Source of the DNA: Cladophialophora immunda
Taxonomy: Eukaryota; Ascomycota; Eurotiomycetes; Chaetothyriales; Herpotrichiellaceae
Assembly (NCBI RefSeq): GCF_000835495.1
Contig: NW_015622547.1
Span: 930,001-994,000, forward strand
Length of the DNA stretch: 64,000 bases
Reading direction: 5' to 3'
Numbering within the stretch: the stretch's first letter is position 1; each line of letters begins with the position of its first letter. A model generated the notes under the pieces. That model worked only from the letters and a program-made list of their open reading frames with translations. It was not told the DNA's origin and did not search any database. Shown one piece after another: positions 22,759-34,237 of the stretch. A program made the translations under genes and the position numbers.

Positions 22759-25418
22759 ATGCCTGTCAATGGCGTTCAGCACGAGGAGGACTTGCTAGAT
22801 TCCGGTAACCTGACGATGTTCGGCGACGAGTACGGCCTTGTGACTGACTGTGGAAAGATGATTATGACCCTATAGAACACCTCGATCAGATATTCTCCCA
22901 CCCTTCGACCCTCTCGTCTGTCAGCCAGACCTTCCAAATCCTCCAGGCGTACCAGGATGACCTCGACGACGAGATCGAGGCGCTCGAAGACGAGCAGATC
23001 CAGTCGAACGCAGCATGCCTCCAGCGCATGGAAGCTTCAAAGGCCGAGCTGGCGGAGCTGTTCCAGCGCATCGAGAGCGTCCGGGAGCGAGCACTGCGGA
23101 CGGAACGAAACATCACCGAGATGACGGCGGATATCAAGCAGTTGGACAACACAAAGAAGAACCTGACGCTCTCGATGACCGCGCTGAAGAGACTGCAGAT
23201 GTTGACGACCGCCTACGAACAGCTGCGAGCCATGAGCAAGACGAGGCAGTACAGGGAATGTGCGCAGCTCCTGCAGGCGGTGATCCAGCTCATGGCGCAC
23301 TTCAAATCCTACCGGTCGATCGATCAGATCGCGACGTTGAGCAGGAATGTGGCAGATATACAGCGAGAGTTGTTGGAGCAGGTGTGCGAGGACTTCGAGA
23401 TTACCTTCAGCAAGGAGGAGGTGGCTCAGAAACGAGGCTTGCTCCACGAGGCGTGTCTGGTAGTCGACGCACTCGGCGACGCTGCCCGGTCAAGGTTGAC
23501 CACCTGGTATTGCAACACGCAGCTTCGGCAGTATCGGCACATCTTCAAGGGGGATCAGGAGGCAGGATCGCTCGACAACATCGATCGGAGGTACGCATGG
23601 TTCAAAAAGACGCTGAAGATATACGACGAGGAACACGCCGCCATATTCCCTCCACACTGGCGAGTCAACGAGATCCTCGCCAACGTCTTTGCCGAAGGGA
23701 CCCGGGACGACTACAAAGGCATCCTGTCAAGGACCACCCGCAACGGGCAGACCATCGACGTTCAACTGTTACTGTCATGTTTGCAGCAAACGCTGGATTT
23801 TGAGCACGGCTTGGAAAGGAAATTCAACCAAACCTCAAGAACGTCGATTGATACGATGGCGTCGGCCAGTGATACTCCAGTTTTCGGCCAGCCGATCTCG
23901 GACGCTTTTGAGCCGTATCTGAGTCTCTGGGTGGAAGCACAGGACAAGGAGCTCGCGGGTCTGATACCGCAGTACAAGCAGCGACCAACCAAGCTTGCGG
24001 ATGAGGAGTTTTCCTCGCAACACGTCATCGCCTCGTCGACTGAATTGTTCAACTTCTACCGACACTCCCTGGCGCAATGTGCGAAGCTTTCCACTGGACA
24101 GCCGTTGCTCGACTTGTCCAAGGTTTTCGGTCGCTATCTCGATCAATACGCACAGCAAGTACTGCTGTTCTATATTTCCGAGAAACCGACAGGCGGCACA
24201 CCTTCTCGAACACCAACAGTCGAGGACGTGATCTTGGTCCTCAACACGGCGGATTACTGTTTTCACACGTCGAATTCTCTGGAAGAGAAGATCAAAAGTC
24301 GCATAGATGAGGGACTGAAGGACAAGGTCGATCTTCAGAGCCAAGCAGATGCCTTCATGGGGATAGCGAGCGCAGCAGTCCGAGGCTTGGTCCGTCGCGT
24401 GGAAGTTGCTCTGGAACCCAGCTGGCGTGAGATGCGAAATACGTCCTGGTCAAAGATTGAAATCGGCGAACATCAAAGCCCTTACATCACAGGTTTGCAA
24501 CATCGACTCAGAGACCGTTCCAGTGAGATCTTGGGCATGCTCCATAAACAGCAGTATGCGCGGGCATTTGCGGACAACCTGGTTGAGCTGTTGGCGTCAA
24601 CTTACATTGCTAATATTGTTCAATGCAAGCCCATCTCGGAAGGCGGAGCTGAGCAGATGTTGCTCGACACTCACGAGATCAAGAACACCCTGAACCAGAT
24701 ACTTCCAGGGACTCCACCGCCACTTTTCCTCAAACGCGTCGCTGCCGCGTTCGGCAAGATTGAGCCGCTGTTGAAGACTCTGCAAGTTCGACCATCGCCT
24801 CCAGAGGCCCTTGTCCAGGCATACCTGATCCACATCGCGGACCTCTCAGAAGTTAACTTTCGCAAAATCCTCGATTTGAAAGGAATTCGCGTAAAGTCAG
24901 AACAAAATCACTTGATTGAATTATTTCAAATGCACAAGTTCAGCCCACGGTACAAGGACACATTGGTGGAAAAGTCACCTTTGCTCACTCCATTGAATCT
25001 GTCAGCATCGGGCCCGTCCACTGGAACTGCAGTAACACCAGCAGGTGCACTCCACAACCTTTCTGCGCTGGGGAACTCTGCGGCGGCGTCCCTGAGCACG
25101 GCAAACATTCCATCGAACATGAAATTTGACGCTTCAGGACTGGGAAACGCGATTATTGACCGGTTCAGTAGCCCGGGTCTGGGAACGCCTCGAGAGGGGG
25201 CAATAAGTCCACCAATGGGTGCTTCCTCAACAGGCACGCATGTTGCAGGTGATGGCGGATTCTCCGGCGCAGAGGCGGGGGCGAAGCTGAATGAGAATTT
25301 GAAAAACATAGGAAAATTCTTCAAGAGGGACCTGGGCGGGTTTGGGGGTATAGGTCGATTTGGAAGCAGCAAAACCACGAGCCCTGCTCCTCCGGAAGAT
25401 CGAGCAAACAACCGATAG
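22759..25418 (+). CDS. VPS53: VPS53, GARP tethering complex subunit (868 aa)
   Basis: Subunit of the Golgi-associated retrograde protein complex (Vps51-54), which tethers endosome-derived vesicles at the trans-Golgi. A 46-nt first exon (22759-22804, MPVNGVQHEEDLLDS) joins exon 22858-25418 across a 53-nt intron with donor GTAACC, branch-like TGACTGAC and an AAG acceptor. The join yields DDYDPIEHLDQIFSHPSTL, the expected VPS53 start. Highly conserved family segments follow: DNTKKNLTLSMTALKRLQ, RQYRECAQLLQAV and MAHFKSYRSIDQI, within N-terminal coiled coils. The C-terminus is Ser/Gly-rich and less conserved. Without the small first exon an internal Met at 23028 would wrongly truncate 72 residues. 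Confidence 0.95.
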
Positions 25419-26287
25419 GGTAGCCAGGAACAAAGCACCAAAATGAACAGAAAAGTTAGTGGATGGGTTTTCAATGGGTTCATGAGTGCAAATGCTTCGT
25501 GAGAGGAATGGGCAAGGGTCAATATAGCAGAGAACGCGGCTCGAAGACACGAACCATTGTTCCCCCTTTGAGCCCATTAATGGAAAGGGCACTAAAGGGG
25601 CATAATGGACGGTCACTATAAAAACCGACCAATGGGCGACAGCAGCCAGCCAAAAGCCCTTGCCAAGCCTCGCCGGCTGACCTTTCCTATTATAGAGTAG
25701 CTCTGTATCACGTGAGGGCGCCTGACCGAGTGTGTGGGCCTCGCGTTTTGCTCGAGTCTGCCTACAAAAAGTTCCCTTGTCCCTTCACCAGCAACAGCGC
25801 CAACGCCTTTGTTACTCGATTGATCTCTCGACATCTCCTTTGTCATATTCGTCTCTTCTCTCACTAGCTCTCGCTGTCGACATTCCATCTCTCGCGATAT
25901 TCACCATTTGACTGTGTTACTTGCACATACGAGTACAGAACATACCCTTGTCACATAAGCCGCCACATACAAATCTTCAAGCCACATCCCACCAAATACC
26001 GCACCGTACAAGATCGCAATATTTCGATCACCTACATGAGCAGACACTGCCTTCAGGTCCGTCGTTGAGGGATTCTGCTTGCCGTGGGGGCTTCGAGTTG
26101 TTACTGAAGAGCCTCGCCTCACGTGCTCCATCAGCTCATTCGTTTGACTCACGGTCACATCTGAAGGACAAAAACTCGAATTTGTCTTCAAGACGCGGAC
26201 CATTTCTTGTGCCATTTGAAACATCACCTACAGCGTCAACCACTTGACTACCGGCAGCTTGGTCCTCTCGGGTCAGGGGTGTTCACA
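25419..26287. other. Intergenic region upstream of the MEX67-like gene
   Basis: About 870 bp; 3' side of VPS53 and a probable C/T-rich leader of the MEX67-like gene (25740-26280). No other feature supported. Confidence 0.6.
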
Positions 26288-27631
26288 ATGGCATTCGGTC
26301 GATCCGGGGATCCGTCACAAGGCAATCAATCTGCAGCCACGCGCGACTTGGCGATCAAGGGATGGACAAATTCGAAACTCGCATCCACACCAGACCAAGG
26401 AGTTGCCTCGCTACTGGTGTTCCTCCGCAAGAAATCTGGGGATCGCCAAATATTGTCAAACAAAGTCGTCGGCCGCGCGAGCAATGTCCTCATTATCACC
26501 GTCTATGAAAACGACAAAGATCGATTTTATCATTTAAACAATTTCCAGTGGGCCGGCAGTACTCTTACCGTCGAAGACTCGAGATCTCCACTCGGCAATA
26601 TCAATCGATTTCAGCAAAACCAGGCCCATGATCGGTCGCAAAATCATCTACCCCCATCTCAACCATCTCAACCAGCTAGGTCTACTTTTGGCCAGAATGG
26701 CACAACCCCACATGGTCGTCACCACCAGCCGCCCAGCGGACCTCGAGGAGGCGGAAACGCTCCCTACAACCAACCTCGAAACAATCCCCGCTTTGGTGCG
26801 CAAGACATCAACAAGAACGATCCTCTCACCAACGAAGTTGAAAATACCATGATCTCTGTCCTACGCAGACGCTACGACCCTTCCCTGAAACTCCTAAGTC
26901 TCAATGCCCTCGGTGCCGACGACGAACTCCTACAAATTCCTGGCATACTCGGTTCCGACCCCGCAAAAGTCTTCGAAGCCATCTTTACTCTCTGCAAAAC
27001 CAAAATTTTCGAAACCCCCAGCAAACGTGACGAGTCCGTCCACAGCATTACACTGAGCGACAACGGCTTCGAATCCGTCGAACAGATCATGTCTCTGTCA
27101 AGAACCTTTCCGCGCCTCCGAAATCTCGACCTTGGACACAATAAACTTGCGAGCATGGATTCCTTGAAGTTTTGGAAGAACCAGTTTCGTGATCTGGAGC
27201 ATTTGATCTTACAGGGCAACCCCGTCAACGATCTACCGGATACACTGTCGACTCTCCGCCAGTGGTATCCAAAGCTCAAATTGTTCAACAACCTTCCCGT
27301 CGGCGACAATCAACCCACAGCGTCCAGTGTACAACAGGCGCCCTTCCAAGGCAACCCACAACAGCCTGTACCGGCGCCGGCCGGCCGCCTACCGCATCCC
27401 GAAATACCGGCAGACTCTCTATTCGGCGTTCCCCAAGCAGACAAGCCTGCGGAAATCCTCGAACGCGAGAAGATGGGCCTGCAGTTTAGTTTCGAGACGA
27501 AACTGCGGCTGGCTGCCGTGGAGGAGTGCCTGGCAGCCAACAACTGGAACTACGCTTTAGCCATGAAGAACTTCATGGAGCTAAAAGCGCAAGGGGCAAT
27601 CCCGGCGGAGAAGTTTATACCTGGTGTTTAG
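26288..27631 (+). CDS. MEX67/TAP-like mRNA export protein lacking the NTF2-like domain (447 aa)
   Basis: Single exon from the ATG at 26288; the open frame upstream has no better start in family terms. Domain order: an RRM-like fold at about residues 20-95 (IKGWTNSK, GVASLLVFLRKK, FYHLNNFQWAG), an Arg/Pro/Gln-rich linker, a leucine-rich repeat block at about 195-335 (RLRNLDLGHNKLASMDSL, DLEHLILQGNPVNDLP), a 60-residue Pro/Gln linker, and a C-terminal TAP-C/UBA-like domain at about 396-447 (AAVEECLAANNWNYALAMK). Classical Mex67/NXF1 has a roughly 180-residue NTF2-like domain between LRR and UBA that binds Mtr2; there is no room for it here. Probably a Mex67 paralog that binds RNA and FG-nucleoporins but not Mtr2. 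Confidence 0.85.
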   Translation: MAFGRSGDPSQGNQSAATRDLAIKGWTNSKLASTPDQGVASLLVFLRKKSGDRQILSNKVVGRASNVLIITVYENDKDRFYHLNNFQWAGSTLTVEDSRSPLGNINRFQQNQAHDRSQNHLPPSQPSQPARSTFGQNGTTPHGRHHQPPSGPRGGGNAPYNQPRNNPRFGAQDINKNDPLTNEVENTMISVLRRRYDPSLKLLSLNALGADDELLQIPGILGSDPAKVFEAIFTLCKTKIFETPSKRDESVHSITLSDNGFESVEQIMSLSRTFPRLRNLDLGHNKLASMDSLKFWKNQFRDLEHLILQGNPVNDLPDTLSTLRQWYPKLKLFNNLPVGDNQPTASSVQQAPFQGNPQQPVPAPAGRLPHPEIPADSLFGVPQADKPAEILEREKMGLQFSFETKLRLAAVEECLAANNWNYALAMKNFMELKAQGAIPAEKFIPGV

Positions 27632-28265
27632 GAAACCTCCGTGGACAATGGAGGCAATGTGGTCATGGTGGACCTGGGGGATTATTAAAACCAATGTTAT
27701 TATTACACAGAATGGGCCTTTGAGCATGGCGCTCGTTTGGATAGCATTTTTAGCATCATTATGCTCCTAGGAGCAAGCCCCATAGGAGGGCGAATCACAT
27801 TGATATTGTATATCTGCGCTCGTTCGTGCCTCGTTCTTTCGTTGTTGTTTGCGAGCATGTGAAAAGATAGGCCGGCCCTGCTGACAGGGGTGTCAACGCC
27901 CATGCCAATGGAGCCCCATCTTAGATTGGCCGCCATTGTATCTCGAACTCCAATCGACCGGGACAACGTGGTCTGGATTTGCTGGACAGGAGCCTGGAGC
28001 CTTGATACAAAGCGTTGGGCGACGATGATTCAGTTTCACATGTGAAAACACGTCATGGCGGGCAGTTCGGTGTCGCTGGCCATCTCACCATCCCATTCCA
28101 CATCCACCACACCATTTTCCATCATTGGCAAATGCCCGCCTTAATGCCAGGAACCCGGACGCGTACCTGCATCCTCCCTCCCCGTTCCATTCTGTCTGGT
28201 TCCCTGCTCCTGGCCGCTTTTTTCTCTTCTGACTGTGTTTGACTTTCGCCCTCGACCCTGAATTC
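27632..28265. other. Intergenic region between MEX67-like and lipase genes
   Basis: 3' UTR and promoter sequence; nothing recognisable. The last 200 bp are C/T-rich, like a leader. Confidence 0.6.
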
Positions 28266-28364
28266 ATGGAGCACGACGTGAAGCCGTCACTCGTCGCATC
28301 CTTTACACCGCCTTCTCGGCCTGCCGCTCCGACTGCCCTGCGAGATGCTCTGGAGCTCGAATAA
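28266..28364 (+). other. Upstream ORF overlapping the lipase start (32 codons)
   Basis: An ATG at 28266 opens a frame that ends at TAA 28362-28364, overlapping the lipase frame (start 28345) by 20 nt in a different frame. Its peptide (SFTPPSRPAAPTALRDAL near the end) looks like fungal protein coding sequence rather than random leader. It is either a translation-controlling uORF or the true N-terminus separated by a single-base frame error. Confidence 0.6.
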
Positions 28365-31300
28365 AGAGAATGCATCTGCTTCCGAGGATGAAAAAACTGT
28401 TGGGGACTCGGATGACGATGCCCCAAAGGAAATTGTTCTTGCGCAGCCGCAGCAGGGACGAACGCTTCTGCCTGCGCCGGCCGCTGCCATCGTCAGTGGC
28501 GTCACCGGCCTGACTTCCTTCTACGTTCGCGGTGCAACAAAAGTCGGGGGTTGGGGGCTGTACGCTGGTAGGGAAGCTACACTGAAAACATTGGCCGTCA
28601 GTCGCAGCGCGTTGGAGTCGATCCTGGTCGCCGCAGGACGGGACGTGTCGACACGAAGCAATGGCGACCTGGGGCGGGCGGAAGCTGAGAATCTGCTGGA
28701 GAGGAGTGTGCGTCCAAAGACTTGGTTTTGGTTTTGGAGGATATTGGACTAACGTTCTCACAGATCTCTGCGCTGCATTCGACCATCTCAACTACCTCTT
28801 TTGTCGCCTCGACGGGCTTCCACCTCACAGAAGCGTTCATGAACTCTATATCTGGCCTGTCCATCCAAGGCCTGGCTACGCTCAATGCTATCCTCGGCTC
28901 TACCGAATCCTCCCGCGCCGTCGCCGCAATCATCACGCTGATCAGAGACGAGCTCAACAAGCCCGAAGTGGGTGGAAGCGGCGAGGTGGTGACATATCTG
29001 GACCTCATCATTGCCACCATCGGATTTGTGATGCTCCAGAGGTGGGGCAGGCGCAAGACGGAACTGGACTTTCGGGATGCCGGCGGTGAAGAAACTATCT
29101 GGGACGCAGTCATTGATGACAAGGGTTTCCGAGCTGACGTCGTTGGCACAAGGAAGAAAGGCGTGATCAGCATACACGCCAATGCTGGTGGGCCGCCAAT
29201 GGCATTCACTTCTCCGGATTGCGATGATGATTTTGAGGCCTTGGAAAGGGGCACGACGTTTGATGCTCAGGCAGTCACATTGTCAGCGGAGAACCAGACC
29301 AAGCTGACGGAGGAAGAAATTCGTGAGCGGATCATGAGCCAAATACCTTCTGGAGCTCGAGCGGTAATAACATCGGAGACCATCACCGCCAAAACAATCC
29401 GGGTTGACATCTACGACACTGAAACGACTCATATTGAACCTCCGCCGGGAACTATTATGGTCGCAGAAAGACTGAACCATGAAAGCTCGACAAACGGCAA
29501 CCAGGTTGGGCCTCATCAAACAGTCATATTTCGCACGGCTTTGAAGCGATCGAGCAGCAGGGAGAAACCGTCTTCTACCGAGCAACTGCGATTGACAGGC
29601 CATGACGGCTTTGCCCATGACCACCCTGACACCGACGATTTGCTTATGATGAAGACTGCCTCAAAACGAATCTCTATCGTGGATGAACCAATCCAGATAG
29701 ACAACGGCACTTTCTCCAGTTCAGACCGTGATGAGTCGGCGATCGAATCATCCTCACCACCAACTTCTTCACCTCCGAAGCTCCTAAGCCCTCTTGCAAA
29801 TCAGAAAAAGAGCCGCCGGCCAGTCCTTGGCTCAAGCAAGTCCTCGTCCAACGCAAACGGTGCCAGTCGAATACCCCTTGTCAAAGGTAAAAAGGACAAG
29901 TCACCTCCGGTCGCTAAGAGTGACAGGGGTGGTGTTATAAAGAAAGCACTGAAGACGCTCAGCCCGAGCCAGTCGTCAGCAGCGGTAAAGGACCTTCAAA
30001 AAGCACCACCACAGCAACGAAAACCATCGACCTCGCTTACAGTACAGCCGCCCAAGTCTAGGGCGCCTTCGACAAATCGCGAGGATGTTACGCCGAGGAG
30101 AACTTATGCTTCGTTGAGCCATGGTCACACACCCTTGACAAGTCCGAGCTTACATCGGGCCACCGAGTCATCGACAAGCTATTTTGCGTTGCACGACAGG
30201 AGAAGAGACTCTATTGTCTCGCAGACGACGGAAACATATTCTATACATTCGCACGAGAGTCGGCCAGGTTCCCCTACATTCACTAGGACTCGTACCCGAG
30301 TTGTGAATGGGTTGACGCAGACGAGATCGGAGCTCGGACTGGCACTGGACGAAACTGAAGCCAGGGTCGACCCAACCACAGGCACAGTCCATCATAGACG
30401 GTCTCGGTCTTTTGTTCCCAGTCTATATTCGATGGCGACGAAGGATTCCACGGAAGCCATCCTCTTGGCGCCGAAGACCCCTCTGCCTCGAAAATCCATT
30501 TATGAGGACCATAGTATATTAGCTGCTCTCATCACGAATGGCAAGGTGCCAGGTATCTTCCCTGATCGTCATCTTGTCAAAACAATCCGACGATTTGCAA
30601 GATTCGCGTCGGCTTCATATGGCGCAAACTTCCTCCGAGTCATGGGCTTGACAACGGCGGAAGATGAGCTTAGCAAGTCGACAGAGCTTATGACCCTCGA
30701 CGTCCACCATGAACACAGCTCATTTTCAAGCCACACAGGTCTCCCTCCTGACACCATTCTATTGTCATCCTTCTTTGATCCACAGGGGGTCACTGGCAAT
30801 ACTGACTGGTCTCCCTCGGCCATATCACCCTTGATCCATTTCATTTCGATCGACGACGATTCCAAAGCCGTGGTCCTGACCTGTCGCGGGACGCTTGGCT
30901 TCGAAGATGTTCTGACAGACATGACGTGCGACTACGACGATTTGCTGTGGCAAGGGCAGTGGTACAAAGTCCACAAAGGCATTCATGCATCGGCAAGACG
31001 ACTGTTGGGTGGTAGTGGAAGCCGTATCATGGCCACCATCAGAGCCACCCTTGAACAATATCCCGATTATGGTCTTATTCTTTGTGGGCACTCCCTGGGA
31101 GGTGCAGTTGCGGCCATTCTCGCCATTTTGATTGCAGAACCATCGTTCGACGAATCCAAGACCTCCTTCGTTACCGGCAACAGGCCTAAACTCCTTACCC
31201 ACCAAACCACCAACGAGTCGTTCACTTCCTACGTCCCTCCCATCAGTCTTCCGGCGGGGCGCCCAATCCACGTCTACGCCTACGGCACACCTGCATGCAT

Positions 31301-31913
31301 GTCGGAGCTTCTCCGTGTCGCCACCCGTGGCCTCATTACCACCGTTGTCAACCACGCCGACATTGTGCCCTGCCTCTCCCTAGGCATCCTCCACGACTTC
31401 CGCACCGTGGCATTGCACCTCAAACACGACACGACGGACGCCCTCGGTGCTCTCAAAACCCGGGTTTGGAGCCGTCTCAAAAGTGCCGTCAAGTCCGCGT
31501 TCTACAACAACCCGAAAGGACCGCCTCCACCAGAAAACATAGCAGGGGATGGTCTCGGCGAGGACACATGGGCGTGGTCGGCACTGAAAATCCTGCGCGC
31601 GGCAATGGTGAATGACAAACTGGTTCCTCCGGGAGAAGTGTTCGTCGTGGAAACGACCCGCGTCTTCGACCGACTGGACCCCGACGTGGCGCGCGAGGCT
31701 GTTTTCGGACCCGACGACTCAAAGGACGACCGTACAGAAAAGCTTTATAGAGCCCTTGGTCGGCCGGCCACGAGAGTGCAGTTCAAGCTGGTGCGGGATG
31801 TGGAGAGGCGGTTCGGCGAGCTGCGATTTGGGAGGGATATGTTTGGCCACCACAGCCCAGGCAGATACGAGGCCAGCCTTGCGGCGTTGGATAGAGGGAT
31901 TTGTGAAGAATGA
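28345..31913 (+). CDS. Class 3 lipase, sn1-specific diacylglycerol-lipase-like (1170 aa)
   Basis: Serine hydrolase likely acting on di- or triacylglycerols. Exons 28345-28707 and 28764-31913; the 56-nt intron (GTGCGT, GGACTAAC branch, CTCACAG) joins ENLLERS to ISALHSTIS. The N-terminal third has two weakly hydrophobic helical stretches (LLPAPAAAIVSGVTGLTSFYV; YLDLIIATIGFVMLQRW), then a long Ser/Pro-rich disordered region (about residues 400-700). The catalytic domain is C-terminal: nucleophile elbow GHSLGG at residues 896-901 with Ser898, followed by AILAILIAE, an acidic site in NHADIVPCLSLG, and HDFRTVALHL as candidate Asp and His regions. Length and architecture match large fungal class-3 lipases. 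The start is uncertain (see the overlapping frame at 28266). Confidence 0.88.
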
Positions 31914-32338
31914 GTTGGAATGTGTTTTTGATGGTTTTTCACGACGTTACGATCTACTATTAGAAATGTTCGTGGTGGGTTCTCTTCAAAAAGCGAAAAT
32001 TGGTTCAGATATTCCATGTAATCTCATCTGTTCTTGTTGGTACGCCGCATGACGTGACGAGATACTCCTTCCAATATGGAAGTATGAAGAGGGAAGCTAT
32101 TCTATTTGTCACCTGTCGCTTTCCTTGGCCTGGGCCCTGCAGGTTGTGTGCATACCCAAGCCTCTTTACCAAGCCAAAGGGCCTGAGACTAGGTGTTTGT
32201 AGCTCGGACTTGAACGGGCAAGCAACCCTCCTCTCCTTTGTCTCTTTTCCGCAGAGGTCTTTGAAGATACCACGGATACATATACGCTACGCGCACCCGT
32301 GTGTAGTGTGAGATCTTGAATAAATCAATGAAGTAATC

Positions 32339-32418
32339 GCCCACTCACTCGCTCGCCCACTCACTCGCTCGCCCACTCACTCGCTCGCCCACTCACTCAC
32401 TCACTTACTTACTTACCC
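32339..32418. repeat. 16-bp tandem repeat (minisatellite)
   Basis: Three perfect units of GCCCACTCACTCGCTC starting at 32339, 32355 and 32371, then a partial unit degenerating into ACTC and TTAC tetramers. Confidence 0.95.
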
Positions 32419-32663
32419 AGCTGAGAGTGACAACGATAAGGAGCGAGTTGCTTCCACAATCACATCGCTCCCCCTTGGGTAAATGACAACCGCCACAATC
32501 CACAGCGCCAGCGCGGCGTGACTAGGACACACAGACACTTGATAGACCACGACAAGACAAGCCGTCAACGTCCAAGATCGATGCATTGCGGCGCGCCGTT
32601 TGCGCTCCTTCTCTCCTCTTATTTCTTTCATCTCACTGCGCCTTCCGTGGTGAATTGGTGGAA

Positions 32664-32686
32664 CCCCCCCCCCCCCCCCCCCCCCC
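32664..32686. repeat. Poly(C) tract, 23 bases
   Basis: Uninterrupted run of C followed by T5. Seen directly; the length may be unreliable in assembly. Confidence 0.9.
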
Positions 32687-32931
32687 TTTTTCTTCACGCG
32701 CACGTAGACAAAACCCGCGGCCTTACTCGGGACAATTGTATATAAGATAGAAAGGTCGCTCCATCCGCCCGTCCGGCAAGAGGCGGCTATCGTCCAGCAT
32801 GATCTTGTAGCTTTTTGTGGTTTGGGTCCTTGTCCCTCCGGGCTCTGGGACATGTGAGCAGCTCAGCTGTGGCCGGGCGGTCATGCTGGCTCTGGGGAGC
32901 AGTGGATGATATCCGACCTGGGGATGTGGTC

Positions 32932-32941
32932 TATATAAATA
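32932..32941 (+). promoter_or_regulatory. TATA-like box upstream of the BYS1-like gene
   Basis: TATATAAATA, about 355 bp before the ATG at 33296, in otherwise GC-rich sequence. Inferred only. Confidence 0.4.
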
Positions 32942-32997
32942 TACCTATGAGGCTTCGAGGTTTTCCCTCCCTGTGCTCTCTCCTCGTAGAGAAACAA

Positions 32998-33018
32998 CGA
33001 CAGCGACAGCGACAGCGA
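32998..33018. repeat. (CGACAG)n hexamer repeat
   Basis: Three and a half hexamer units in the leader of the BYS1-like gene. Confidence 0.9.
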
Positions 33019-33295
33019 TAACATCGATCTTGCTTGCTTCGATATTCATTCGTTCGAGAGGCAAGGGCAAAAGTACAGAATACCTCAGTGTATTATAGCT
33101 ATACAGCTATAATCGTCGAGGCTCGTGGGGGCGCAGAGGCAAACGAGAGGTTTGCGCGACGTCAAGGCAGCCCGCGCCATACAGCGGCGGTATTTCAGTC
33201 CTGGTAAGTCGGCAATGGAGAGGGACACCGAGATGTAGTCTGACCAGATCCAGGACCGAAGCGGATCAACGACTGGGATTTCAGATTCTGTCAAC

Positions 33296-33868
33296 ATGCA
33301 GTCGTTTGGGAGTCTGAGGTCTGGGACCTCCATTCTCCTCGCCGGTTTGAGCGTGTTCGGAGTCGTCGATGCTCGGGCTGATGTGGTCCACAATTGTCCA
33401 CATCCTGTCTGGTGCGCGATCGTTGTCGGAGACAAGCCCAAAACGACGCTACGCCCCAGTCCGACCGTGCAGCGGTCACCTGGGTCAACCAGCCGGCCGG
33501 GACGCTCATGACCAGCTACTTCCTGGACCACCCGCAGGACACCGGGATTGCGATGATGTGCACTCGTGACCCTTCTGTATCGACGCCGCTGGTCACCCAG
33601 CTCGAGTACGCGTGGGAGCAGGACGAGGGTCAGACCTAATCTCGACGTCAGCAACGTTGCGGAAACCCCGTTCGTCAACGAGGGTTTCAAAATGGAAGTC
33701 AACGACCCGGAAGATCCCAAGCTGAGTCTTCCAAGTTGTCACGGCGCATATTGCGCTCCGGGAGACACGAGCTGCAACGATGTGTACAACAAGTACAATG
33801 ACGACTTTCAGGGGATGCGGACTTGTTCGGACTCGGTGAATATCAAGTTGACATTGTGCTCTGGGTGA
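33296..33868 (+). pseudogene. BYS1-domain (thaumatin-like) secreted protein gene with two compensating frameshifts
   Basis: The ATG at 33296 opens a frame with a signal-peptide-like start (SILLAGLSVFGVVDA) and then a family-like VVHNCPHPVWCAIVVGD. Similarity then continues in a different frame from about 33439 (AAVTWVNQPAGTL, TQLEYAWE) and returns to the first frame at about 33638 (LDVSNVAETPFVNEGF, CHGAYCAPGDTSCNDVYN, LTLCSG, stop at 33868). The two shifts cancel. The cysteine-rich C-terminus and the FEY-W and D-SN-PF pattern fit fungal BYS1-type small secreted proteins. No GT..AG intron explains the shifts. The first is at a CCCAAAA run, so base-calling error is possible; otherwise this is a broken gene. 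Confidence 0.62.
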
Positions 33869-34196
33869 GCGAACGCCATGACACTGGGGTGGCAAAGGGA
33901 GAGGAGGATTTTCGTTTGGATGGTTCGAACTGGACTCTGATGACGAGATGCTGGTGGTATTATACATACATGTCCTGGGTGACGCCGGATCCGAAGGGAG
34001 ATCTGAGGCGACACAGCACGCTTGCGTTGAGAAGGACCTCTCAACCAGCCATAGCCATGTATGATAGATTTCTGATTCTCCCGTGATGCCGTGCTGCCGT
34101 CTTGGATAGCGAATTGATGCAATCTGCAACCCGCCGTTGACGCCGGACGCCAGCACTCGTGCATCCGCTAGAGAGACTCGGGGAATAGGACCAAGT

Positions 34197-34237
34197 CTGG
34201 CCGCAGCCCGCTGGCCGCAGCCCGCTGGCCGCAGCCC
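34197..34237. repeat. 14-bp tandem repeat, three units
   Basis: CTGGCCGCAGCCCG repeated, the last unit ending one base differently. Seen directly. Confidence 0.95.

Larger units (their letters stand above)
31914..33295. other. Intergenic region with repeats
   Basis: About 1.4 kb. Contains a 16-bp tandem repeat (32339-32418), a 23-base C homopolymer (32664-32686), a TATA-like box (32932-32941) and a hexamer repeat (32998-33018). No gene recognised. Confidence 0.7.

Noticed and set aside
33915..33945. GGTTCGAACTGG resembling a tRNA B-box
   Set aside because: No cloverleaf partner sequences around it.
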